The position numbers and the translations under genes were made by a program. The notes below the pieces were generated by a model. The model worked only from the letters and a program-made list of their open reading frames with translations, was not told the DNA's origin and did not search any database. From assembly GCF_040958095.1 (NCBI RefSeq), contig NC_091208.1, forward strand, positions 9,444,048-9,508,047: 64,000 bases of DNA, written 5' to 3'. The stretch comes from Procambarus clarkii. Taxonomy: Eukaryota > Arthropoda > Malacostraca > Decapoda > Cambaridae. Shown one piece after another: positions 33,687 to 43,640 of the stretch; within the stretch, counting starts at the first letter, position 1; each line of letters starts with the position of its first letter.

Positions 33687-35936
33687 GAATGCTGGCAGAA
33701 ACATATGGGATGGGATGATCCGTTGCCAATTGAGTTGCAAGATAAATGGCAGATACTCACAACGGATTTCAATCAGTTAGGTGTTTTGAAATTTCCTCGT
33801 AATGCTTCAGGACAAAACTTGCCCATAAATTTGCACGTTTTTTGCGATGCCTCTGGCAAAGCGTATGGCTCTGTAGCCTACTTAGTCAATAGTGCACAAT
33901 CAATTTTGCTCACATCTAAAGCAAGAGTTGCTCCCATTAAGAAGAGATCTTTACCTCAAATGGAGTTAACTGCATTACTGGTGGGAGTAAGATTAGCTCA
34001 TTGCCTGACCAAGACACTCAATAATATCCACTTTGGTGAAATCGTCGTGTGGTCAGACAATGAGGCAATCTTACAATGGGTAAGAAACAACAACAATAAA
34101 ACGCCCTACGTTAGTAATCGTGTTAGGGAAATTCATGAATTATCTGCTGGATATAAATTCAGACATGTTCCCACTAAGGACAATCCTGCAGATTACTTAT
34201 CTCGAGGATTAACATTAAAACAACTCATCAACTCTTCGATGTGGTTTAATGGACCTTCATGGCTTGTTAGTGGTCAGTGGCCCAAACAAAAGCCACAAGT
34301 CATAGTGATCAATATCACTACTCCCCTGAAAGAACCAGAACCTCATCGAATCTTAGCTATTAATCCTCACAATTATTCTAACTTGAGTAAGTTATTAAGA
34401 GTGACAGCACATGTGTTTGACTTTCTTGCTAAGATAGGAATCAGACATAAGTTTCCCAATCCTATCCTCTACTGGATCAAACGTGCACAGCAAGAGACAT
34501 ATGGAAGTGAATATGAAAACCTTCCAGATAAATTAACCAAGTCTCTAGGTATCTGGTATGATACCAACACTCATAATATATTAAGGTGTGGAGGACGTTT
34601 GCTTCATGCAAAAATTGATTTGGACACAAAGAATCCGATCCTTCTACCACGTCACCACATTATCACCAAACTTCTAGTTTTACATCACCATCAATATGGT
34701 ACTTTGCATGGTGGAGTGTTAGACACTCTCACCGACCTTAGACAGAAATATTGGCTTCCTCAAGGTCGTCAAACCGTCAAATCAATTATTAAGTTCTGTG
34801 TGATCTGCAAAAGATACGACGCTCGAGTGTGTCCTTACCCAGGACCTCCACCACTTCCTGAAGAAAGAGTAGTTCATCTTCGTCCCTTTGAGACCACTGG
34901 GGTCGATTACACAGGAGCCTTGCTTCTCACTGGCAATCCAGATAAGATACCAGTGAAAGCTTATATTTGCCTCTTTACGTGTGCTACCACACGAGGCGTA
35001 CATCTAGAAGTGACTTCTGACATGAGTGCTGAAGCCTTCATCCAAGCTTTTCGTAGATTTGCAGCTCGCAGATCCTGTCCCAAACTAATGATATCGGACA
35101 ATGGTTCAAATTTTGTAGCAGGAGAAGTCTGTCTACGAGAGGTATGGAATCATCCAGAAGTGCAGTCAGTCCTGCAGAGACGACAATGCCACTGGAAATT
35201 TATTGCTCCAAGAGCCCCCTGGCAAGGTGGGTTCTTCGAACGTATGATAGGAACTGTCAAGAAGTGTTTAAGGAAGACCTTACATCGACAGAAAATTAGT
35301 TACTCCGAACTCCAAACACTTGTCATGGAAATTGAGGCGCGAGTCAACAATCGCCCATTAACTTACCTATCAGATGATTTCTCACAGAGAGAACCTCTGA
35401 GTCCCTCGCACTTAATACATGGAGGCCTGCTGAGCCCTCTGATACCTTTGGCAGAAGAGGACCCCGTCGACCCTTCCCATGTAACCAAGAGTGACTTAGT
35501 AGAAAGTTACCAACATCTCTCAAGAGTAATTGAAAGGTGGAATGAGGTATGGACTCGAGAGTACCTCACAGCTCTACGAGAGTACCACTACGGAGCTTCG
35601 AGCCCCTATAATAAAGTTCAACTTAAACCAGGAGACCTAGTATTGGTTGACAGTGATGGACCAAGATCAGAGTGGCCCATAGGCAAAATTGTTGCTATCC
35701 ACCCAGATCACCAAGGCATCCTGAGAGTAGTAAAGGTTTTGTGCCGAGGCAACACTACCCTAAAAACCTTAGAGAAGTTGGTATCTCTCGAATTAGCAGA
35801 ACGAGAGTGTTTATCAGAACCAGCTTCACCAACAGTTTCCGAGGACAACAATTCTGATCCACCGAGACACCGCCCCACTAGAGCTGCTGCTCAACAATGC
35901 AAACGGAAACTACAAGCCTATTATAGCTCTGACTAA
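33687..35936 (+). CDS. BEL/Pao RNase H and integrase
   Basis: Open from ECWQKHMGWDDPLP to TAA 35934-35936. RNase H: HVFCDASGKAYGSVAYL (Asp) near 33835, MELTALLVG (Glu), VVWSDNEAILQW (Asp). Integrase: His pair YGTLHGGVLDTL and CVICKRY of the zinc domain near 34700-34810, then GVDYTG (first Asp) near 34902, ISDNGSNF (second Asp) near 35092 and PWQGGFFERMIG (Glu) near 35218, a complete DDE set. The C-terminal domain (QLKPGDLVLVDSDGPRSEWP, GILRVVKV) is the usual BEL tail. No internal stop or frameshift. It would insert the cDNA with the 5-bp duplications seen at both ends. Confidence 0.88.
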   Translation, partial: ECWQKHMGWDDPLPIELQDKWQILTTDFNQLGVLKFPRNASGQNLPINLHVFCDASGKAYGSVAYLVNSAQSILLTSKARVAPIKKRSLPQMELTALLVGVRLAHCLTKTLNNIHFGEIVVWSDNEAILQWVRNNNNKTPYVSNRVREIHELSAGYKFRHVPTKDNPADYLSRGLTLKQLINSSMWFNGPSWLVSGQWPKQKPQVIVINITTPLKEPEPHRILAINPHNYSNLSKLLRVTAHVFDFLAKIGIRHKFPNPILYWIKRAQQETYGSEYENLPDKLTKSLGIWYDTNTHNILRCGGRLLHAKIDLDTKNPILLPRHHIITKLLVLHHHQYGTLHGGVLDTLTDLRQKYWLPQGRQTVKSIIKFCVICKRYDARVCPYPGPPPLPEERVVHLRPFETTGVDYTGALLLTGNPDKIPVKAYICLFTCATTRGVHLEVTSDMSAEAFIQAFRRFAARRSCPKLMISDNGSNFVAGEVCLREVWNHPEVQSVLQRRQCHWKFIAPRAPWQGGFFERMIGTVKKCLRKTLHRQKISYSELQTLVMEIEARVNNRPLTYLSDDFSQREPLSPSHLIHGGLLSPLIPLAEEDPVDPSHVTKSDLVESYQHLSRVIERWNEVWTREYLTALREYHYGASSPYNKVQLKPGDLVLVDSDGPRSEWPIGKIVAIHPDHQGILRVVKVLCRGNTTLKTLEKLVSLELAERECLSEPASPTVSEDNNSDPPRHRPTRAAAQQCKRKLQAYYSSD

Positions 35937-36422
35937 GAGCAAATAATTTCCCATCCAATTTGAGTAATCATGATGATACTGTGTTGTGATGTCAAGTAAT
36001 AAATCCGTTACAAGTCACAATGACCCAGAACATTCTCATCACAGTGGATTCTCAGTTACTTTAAATTGTATGATTAATTCTTAATTTGTTGTATAGGCTA
36101 TTAACAATAACATTATTTCATCTAGAGTATCTAAGAGTCTGCAAAACTTTAAGACTTAGTAACAGAAACATTACATGTCATAGCGACACCAGTCACAGAG
36201 TTTATTGTAGGCTTTATTAGTCATTAACTTTAGATGATTCACAATAACATGTTCCATTCAACATAAAATTTCTTTACAAGACTCAAATTTCTTGTATGTC
36301 CTTGACAATTATGGGACATCCGTTATGTGTGTACTAACATACTAACATTAATACTAACTTTGGGATAGGTATGTCAGTACTCAACATTGCACTGCGACCT
36401 GAGAAATCTCCCCCTGGAGTTA
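35937..36422. other. BEL 3' untranslated region
   Basis: AT-rich, no ORF. A purine-rich tract directly before the LTR is not obvious; the sequence there is CCCCCTGGAGTTA. Confidence 0.6.
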
Positions 36423-38044
36423 TGTTGGAAATTTTCAACACTAATACACTACTATTGTATTATAAAAAGTCATTATTATTATATACTAACTACAGTAGTC
36501 ACTAAATTTACTAACAGTAGTGTCAACATAAACTAACCATTATATCTGCGTATTAATGCGGGAATTCTTACGAAATAAAGCACCAACATTGCGTCAGATA
36601 ATGTCTAGTTAAACACATTTATTGCCAATGTGCTAGAGAATTGAATGTGGTTCTCTAAAATCATCAGTATTCCGTGTGATAATTATTTACGGATAACATA
36701 ACTCCCAAATAATTCTAAATCGAGAGTTTTAGTTACAATTGTTATCAAGTAATAGTTTTCTGTCACGCAGGAACGCCATGGAGAAAACTAAAATCTTCTC
36801 CATTTCTCGTTTACCACCATAAGACGAGAAAGCGATAATATTTAAATCCCTAGAATCACAACCCAGTCCTTATTAAAGTATTTCAACCACAATTGCGCGA
36901 AATAGTATTATTCGTGATTAATCATTTCTGTGGTGAATGCGGGACTCGGGTTGGAGGAGGATGAAGGCTCCGCCATTGTGGAGCCAGCTGGTGCAGCGTG
37001 CGTGCTTGGACAGAGGAAAGTCGTGGCGTCAGAGTCAGAGACACGTGGCGTTGGGGAGTTATCAGCAAGAATTACTCTGATACCCAACTAATAAAGAATA
37101 ATTATTCTTCCACGTGCTCCATAGTGCTCGGCCAATCAATAACGCGTCGAGAATCAAGCCAAACTCTCAATCACGTGTACAACACCGTGGAAGTCTGGGA
37201 CTGATAGACGCGATATCGGCAGACTTCAGCAGTTACTGCGCTCATGCTAAGTATATTTTCTTTCTTGATACATCATTAGAGATTGTATATTTCGTGAGTA
37301 GTCTGTCGTTATATAGTGGGACGACACCAAGTCCAACGTTAGTACCGCATTAATATTTATTTTCTGTTTTCATATATATTGAGATGTAAGTAGCCTAATT
37401 CAATGCTACGTAATATCCTTTAAATTACAGCTCGTATGTGAGGAGTCAACGAGTCGTTAACCGCATTCGTGTTATTCACCTCTAATGGCTTCTATGTGGA
37501 GATCCTGAGATCACGAGGACGAAGCACGAACGATGTCATAGAAATCGTCTTAAAGCTAAGACTTTTTGTACACATTTAATTTTTCCATTTTATTATACAA
37601 ATTCACAAGATTATCATATCGAATATTTTACCATATGATTATTGGAAATTGATGTGTTTACTTAGATGATTGTTTTTTAATTTTAATAATCATTAATATT
37701 CTCTATTTGAATTTACCTATTGATTTGATAATATTTGAGGTCATAATATTATTTACTTAACAATGAACTGGTGACGAACCACACTAGTTCCAAGACGTAT
37801 ATGAAGTTCTAGCAATAAATGTAGGTGTTTGAGGCTCTGACTTTAGTTAAATTAATCATACAGTCCATTATTTATTTAAGTGATTATTCTTTCTAATATT
37901 TATCCATAGTCACTGGTTCTTCAGTGTGTTTTCTAATGATCACTTTTTATTAGTTTCCCTCTTTTCTCAAAAGTGGGTGGTCCTTCGATATAAATTTAAT
38001 ATGTAAGTAATTAAATAATTGAGTCAAGCCCCAGATATCCCACA
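36423..38044 (+). repeat. BEL/Pao 3' LTR
   Basis: Colinear with 20588-22331 and lacking the 136-bp SINE-tail insertion. It keeps a CGGGTTGGAGGAGGATGAAG stretch (near 36947) missing from the 5' LTR. Confidence 0.9.
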
Positions 38045-38280
38045 CCTGAACAACATCAACCAGCCTCCACACTCTCAGCCACAACATAACCATAACCAGG
38101 CACTGCATCACTAACCTCAACAAGGCCCTGAACAACATTAACACCAGCCTCCATACCCTCAGCCACAACATAACCATAACCAGGCACTGCATCACCAACC
38201 TCAAAAAATCCCTGAACAACATCAACACCAGCCTCCACACCCTCAGCCACAACATAACCATAACCAGGCACTGCATCCAA
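38045..38280. repeat. 84-bp tandem repeat array (continuation after BEL)
   Basis: About 2.8 units; with the part-unit at 20533-20587 it makes about 3.4. Begins CCTGAACAACATCAACCAGC at the target duplication. Confidence 0.9.
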
Positions 38281-38819
38281 TTACAAGATAAGGATTAGGG
38301 ATTGGACGGGGGGGAGGAAGGAGTGGTGCCCAGCAGCTAAGTTATCCTTACTTACTGAGATCTTTGACAATGGCCTAAGAATACGGTACACAAAGCGGAT
38401 ATTAATAAGACATTGAAAGTATCAACATAAAATTTCTGGTAAAATGAAACAAAAAAAAATTTGAATATAAAAGTTAATCATTAAAGAGGTATAGAGAAAC
38501 ACGACAATTCAATGATGTGGGTGTGAGAGGATGAGCAAGATATTAATATTTATTATTTATTAAATACAAACATTTTGTACCATGAAAAATACTGATATAA
38601 AAATTTTACAACTAATATAAAAGTAAATAAAAACGTTTTAGTCATTTTTTATTTTGTATAATATTTTATGAATTTTAGCACAAGATTTTTTTACCTAAAT
38701 TTTTAGTAAAATAATTTAATTTATATAAAAATAAACTTTCGTTAAATTAGACTTAAAAGTGACGGCAAAAAATTTTGAGTGTACATTATACACATTGAAC
38801 TATGCAGTGATTAGGGACC

Positions 38820-39210
38820 CAACCTGTTCTTGCACTTTTGTATAGTCAATATTGACTTATTAAATACATGCATATGTGACTTACTAATTTATTGTGAATA
38901 TTTTAGTTTACCTTGAAAAGCTTCATAGAAAATACCAACCTTACCTACCCTTCTTAGTATGTTAAGATTAGCATCTCATTGCTTCGTAATTACAATTATT
39001 ACTTTACCTATTATAGGTATAGGTTAAGTAATAATTGTAATTACGAAGCAATAAGATGCTTATCTTAACATACTAAGAAGGTTAGGTAAGGTCGGTGTTT
39101 TCTATGAAGCTTTTCAAGGTAAACGGAAATATTCACAATAAATTAGTATGTCACATATGCACTTATTTAATAAGTAAATATTGACAATAAGAAAGTGCGA
39201 GAACGGGTTG
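38820..39210. mobile_element. 391-bp palindromic element, copy 1
   Basis: Left end CAACCTGTTCTTGCAC, right end GTGCGAGAACGGGTTG. Arms of about 190 bp are inverted around a TATTATAGGTATAGG centre. Flanks AGGGACC (38813-38819) and AGGGATC (39211-39217) look like a 7-bp duplication. The empty site is visible at 46905-46930. No ORF. Confidence 0.8.
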
Positions 39211-39409
39211 AGGGATCACTTAGAGGCTGTCTACTACACTAGTAGTCGCAGTTGTTAGAGTGGGGGACACTTAGCTACTGTGTACCATGTTCTGAGATCT
39301 GTGGTTGTCACAGAAAGGCACTTTTCAACAGGTTGTTGTTGGTGTTTTGGTCACGCTGGTGTTTCTTGTTGTTAGTGTTTTGTTCAGGTGGTCACAGAGT
39401 ACTGAATCC

Positions 39410-39860
39410 CAGTGACGTCATGCACTCACTAGGACTCCAGTGACGTCATGCACTAAGCAGGACCCCAGTGATGTCATGTACTAAGCAGGACCCCTAGTGA
39501 CGTCATGCACTAAACAGGACCCCAGAGACATCATGCACTAAGCAGAACCCCTGTGACGTCATGCACTAAGCAGGACCCAAGTGGTGTCATGCACTAAGCA
39601 GGACCCCTGTGACGTCATGCACTAAGCAGGATCCCAGTGACGTCCTACACTAAGCAGGAACCCAGTGACGTCCTGCACTAAGCAGGACCCCAGTGATGTC
39701 ATTCACTAAGCTGGACCCCAGTGACGTTATGCTTTAAGCAGGACTCCCAGTGACGTCATGCACTAAGCAGGACTCCCAGTGACGTCATGCACTAAGCAGG
39801 ATCCCAGTGACGTCATACACTAAGCAGAACCTCAGTGACGTCATGCACTAAGTAGGACCC
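39410..39860. repeat. 28-bp CRE-like minisatellite, array 2
   Basis: About 16 units, more diverged than the arrays beyond 51 kb (TGATGTCA, GACATCA, GACGTCCT variants). Confidence 0.9.
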
Positions 39861-40546
39861 TCATGAATGTGAGGACTCTGACATGAGAATGGATTCACTA
39901 CTGTGTGCAGTGATCATTGTAAGGCACTGTTAAACACCTGCTTTCTGGTTGTTTCTTTAATTCGGTGAATGAACGGCTGTGAATGACGTAAATGTGTAAA
40001 CATCAGTCAGGAGGAGGAGGAGGGGTGATGTCTCTTGACAATGGCGTCGCATCTTCCCTTTAACCGGTATTTAAATAATACAAAACAAGTGAATGAGAAA
40101 GAAATATCCAAAATCTTAACAATGTTGCAGTGTAACAAGTAGGAAGACGTGTTGCAACATCATCATGTTTCCTAACTCTATGATCCAGGTATTAGGATAT
40201 GTTGCAACATCATCATGCTTCTTAACTCTATGACCCAAGTATTAGGATATGTTGAAACATCAAGGTTCCAAACTCTATGATCCAAGAATTAGGTTATGTT
40301 GCAATATCATGCTTCTAAACTCCTTTTTTAGTTTAGAATATAGATTAGAATAATATTTCATTTTAAATATTGAATTCCATGAGTCTGGACCCGGGACCAA
40401 GTGCATGGGCATGTTGACAATTTCTCTTGCAAAATCTGCCTCGCTCGTGTTGAAATGAATTATATTTACATGAGTTTGGATATTACGCATAATGAAGTTG
40501 TCCGGAACTACCACTTTCATGCAGTTTATTGTAGTGTTTATTGTTA

Positions 40547-40910
40547 TAACCATAACCAGGCACTACATCACTAACTTCAAGAAGAACCTGAACAACATCA
40601 ACACCAGCCCCCAAACCCTCAGCCACAACATAACTATAACCAGGCACTGCATCACCAACCTCAACAAGGCCCTGAACAACATCAACACCAGCCTCCACAC
40701 CCTCAGCCACAACATAACCATAGCCAGGCACTGCATCACCAACCTCAACAAGGCCCGGAACAACATCAACACCAGCCTCCACACCCTCAGCCACAACATA
40801 ACCATAACCAGACACTGCATCACCAACCTCAACAAGGCCCTGAACAACATCAACACCAGCCTCCACACCCTCAGCCACAACATAACCATAACCAGGCACT
40901 GCATCCAATT
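40547..40910. repeat. 84-bp tandem repeat array
   Basis: About 4.3 units. The first is the most diverged (CTACATCACTAACTTCAAGA). Confidence 0.9.
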
Positions 40911-41379
40911 ACAGGATAAGGATTTGGGATTTGACCAGGGAAGGGGGGGGGGGATGGATTGGTGCCCAGTAGCTAAGTGATCCCCACTTACTGACGACTG
41001 TAATAGTGGCCTAAGAATACGGTATACAAAGGGAATATTAATAGGGTATTCGAAGTATCAACACAAAATTTCTTGTGGAATGAACACAACAAATTTTGAA
41101 TATTAAAGTTACCCATGAAGGTGGTATAGACAGTCACGACCAGACGACCGAATGAGTGTGGGAGGAAGCGCAGAATATTAATAATTATTACTTCTTAAAT
41201 ACAATTAGTTTTAATTTTATTAAAATGTATATATCAAGATTTAATTAGCAATATAAAATGAAAAAAGTTGTTTATATTTTGTTTTTTGACTTCTTAAAGT
41301 GTTTTAAATTTTGGGAAAAAAATTCAGTCTTTAAATTAAAAAAATATTATGTGTATATATTAACCTTTTATGTATACAT
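40911..41379. repeat. HOR AT-rich spacer, cut by the Jockey-like element
   Basis: Matches spacers such as 51000-51440 (CACTTACTGACGACTG, GGGTATTCGAAGTATCAACA). It continues at 46861 after the insertion. Confidence 0.75.
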
Positions 41380-42036
41380 CAAACCAATCAGCATCGTTGC
41401 AAGAGTAGCATCTCGTCATGCTCGTAGTGTGACTTAGGCGGCTTTCTGCTTGAGCGCTACGCACGCCCACTCTACCAACGTCTGATACCTCTTAGAGTGC
41501 ATGAGTGGATGGATCGCTCAGCAAACCAGCATGGTCTCGCTGTCCTACAGCAGCTGATATTCTCTAGCCTCGATGAGCACTTCGGTGCAGCCATAACCAG
41601 TTCCAGCCAGCAGTGTATTGGAGCAGAACCAGGCGCTTCCCAGCCAGCATCTTGTCCTAGGCAGTGACATCTTCCTCGCGGCATCTTCTGTGTGTTGTCC
41701 AATGTGCTTGTGTCCAGGTCGGACTGCATTTAGGTGAACAGGCCCCAGGTGAGAAGACGGAAGTTCACCTTTTGCAGCTGCGTCATGGCATAGGTGCATT
41801 CTTTTTCTCCTCTCCTAAAATTCTTCCGTTTCTGACACTGCCGAGCCAGTTGCGGAATCTGGTGATCGTGCAAGCCCACCATAACTGGGGGTTGCAACCT
41901 TCCGGAACACGGTGTTTGTTCGTGGTGAGACCCTTAGACCAGGTCTTAGACCTGGCCTACACACTGACCCCCACTGAGCTTATGGAATCGCAGTGATTGG
42001 CACAAACACGGGACTGTCAGTAGATAGTGAGTCACA

Positions 42037-43640
42037 ATGGCTCATTGTCTACGGATGACCTACACTGGGAATACACCCATAGACACAATTGACTGCATCA
42101 CTACCTTTTTCAATGCCACTGGCACACCTGCCACTAACCATATCAAACACGCCAACACAAACACCATCAAATTTCTCATTGCCTCAGAAGACGACCTTTT
42201 TGCCTGTTTCAGGGAACCTGCTTTCACTAAACTCACACAAGCTTCACTGACTCCTGTCCTCACTATTGAACAAAAAACTAAATGCTCCGTCCTTGTAAGA
42301 AATGTCGACAGCTCTGTCCTATCAGCACCTAACACTATCAATCTCTCTCAAGACATCTCACACAGGAATGCTATTACTGTAATGGAGATATACCCAGTGC
42401 CCAATACAAAACACCTCAAGATTCAATGTTCCTCCCCTACAGAAGCTCAAAAACTCTTGCATCATGGGATAAAAATCCTCAACACCAGCACTCCTCCCTA
42501 TCTCATTAGTCCAGTTGACTATCTTCCTTTGCTGCAATGTTTCAAATGCTCCATATACAGTCATGAAACCCGAAAATGTAAAAGCCCACAAATTTGTTCT
42601 AAATGTTCTGCAGGAGGCCATTTTTATACTCAGTGCTCTGCCAATACTTTAAAATGCATTAATTGCCAAGGAGATCATTCAGCAGTTGACAAATCTTGCC
42701 CTTTGAGAAAACAAACCCTAAAATCTCTTCGCAATAACCAACCTCGCACTCAAGCACACCCTCATTCTTCTTCAACCTCCCATAACTTATCTCATCACCA
42801 AGCAGCATCAGCCACCTCCATGTCCTATGCCAGTGTCCTTAATGCTTCACCACACCAGCAACATCATCTCCACAATACTGCACAACAAACTCAGTCTTCT
42901 CCACCTCTCTTCCCTCACCCACCACCTCCACCTTATTCTCCTCTTCAGAACCTTTCATATGAACGAGTAACTGCTTGTGTACAAGCTGCTTACTTGAAGG
43001 CCAAGGACTTCCGAGTCCTTGACGTGATTTTGCTGACTATCTTCCTATCTTTCTCACTCATAACGGCCTTCCTAGTATCTCTGTTCCTCCTACTCAACTA
43101 TTGCGCTCTGCTCCATTCTCGCCTACAGTCCTCACTCCACAAAACACCACGACTTCAGCTGAAGAAAATACTACAGTTCCCCCACAACGTCCTACCAACC
43201 CACTCCTGACTGCTACAGAAAACGGTGCCACTGACCAAACAGCACATCCCGGACTATCCCAAACTGAAGCATCCATATCAAAGGCACTTTTAACCTCTTC
43301 TCCCAACATTGTCCCATCCACTTCCAATCTGACTTCAAACACTACAACCTCTGATACCTCTCACCCGGACCCTGCCAACAAGCCTTCTGCCTTCCTCCAT
43401 CCCCCAACAACTTCAGTCATTTCTTCTGTAACTCATCTCGTCTCGTCCCGAGCCCGCTCAGCAACCCGTTGTCTTACTCCCACCTCCCGCTGTAAATTTC
43501 CTACAATTCCTACCACCCTCCTCCAGTATGCATCCTCTTCAATAACTGCCCAAGTCATTGAATCACGCAACCCTCATGCTCCTGTACATGCACAAAACCC
43601 CACCAGCACCCCATCAAAACCTAAAAATTCATCGAGATCA
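42037..43640 (+). pseudogene. Jockey-like ORF1 (gag), frameshifted
   Basis: From ATG 42037: an N-terminal domain, an RRM-like middle (VLVRNVDSSVL, VMEIYPVPNTKHLKI), then CCHC knuckles CFKCSIYSHETRKC, CSKCSAGGHFYTQC and CINCQGDHSAVDKSC at about 42535-42710. A Pro/His/Ser-rich tail follows. Near 43030 the frame changes: the sense continues in the frame open to 43727 (Pro/Ser/Thr-rich), while the original frame reads a spurious hydrophobic stretch to 43209. Function in the family: RNA binding and particle formation. Confidence 0.75.

Larger units (their letters stand above)
20588..38044 (+). mobile_element. BEL/Pao LTR retrotransposon with nested insertions
   Basis: LTRs start TGTTGG and end CCCACA. 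Left flank CCAGA (20583-20587) and right flank CCTGA (38045-38049) are the 5-bp target duplication with one substitution; joining the flanks recreates an 84-bp satellite unit (AAGGCCCTGAACAACATC). Internal order: SGNH-type ORF, gag, aspartic protease, RT, RNase H, integrase. It is disrupted by an I-like element, an L2 fragment and a solo LTR between RT and RNase H, and by a SINE-like piece in the 5' LTR. No clear polypurine tract precedes the 3' LTR. Confidence 0.9.
38045..40546. repeat. satellite HOR unit (right of BEL)
   Basis: 84-bp array 38045-38280, AT-rich spacer to 38812, palindromic element 38820-39210, lead-in with GGTCACGCTGGTGTTTCTTG, CRE array 39410-39860, tail with GACTCTGACATGAGAATG, GAGGAGGAGGGGTGATG block near 40010, ~50-bp repeats 40125-40325, fixed linker to 40546. 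No gene. Confidence 0.85.

Noticed and set aside
43020..43130. Transmembrane protein in the Jockey ORF1 C-terminus
   Set aside because: The hydrophobic run is read only after a frame change; the other frame continues the Pro/Ser/Thr-rich ORF1 tail.
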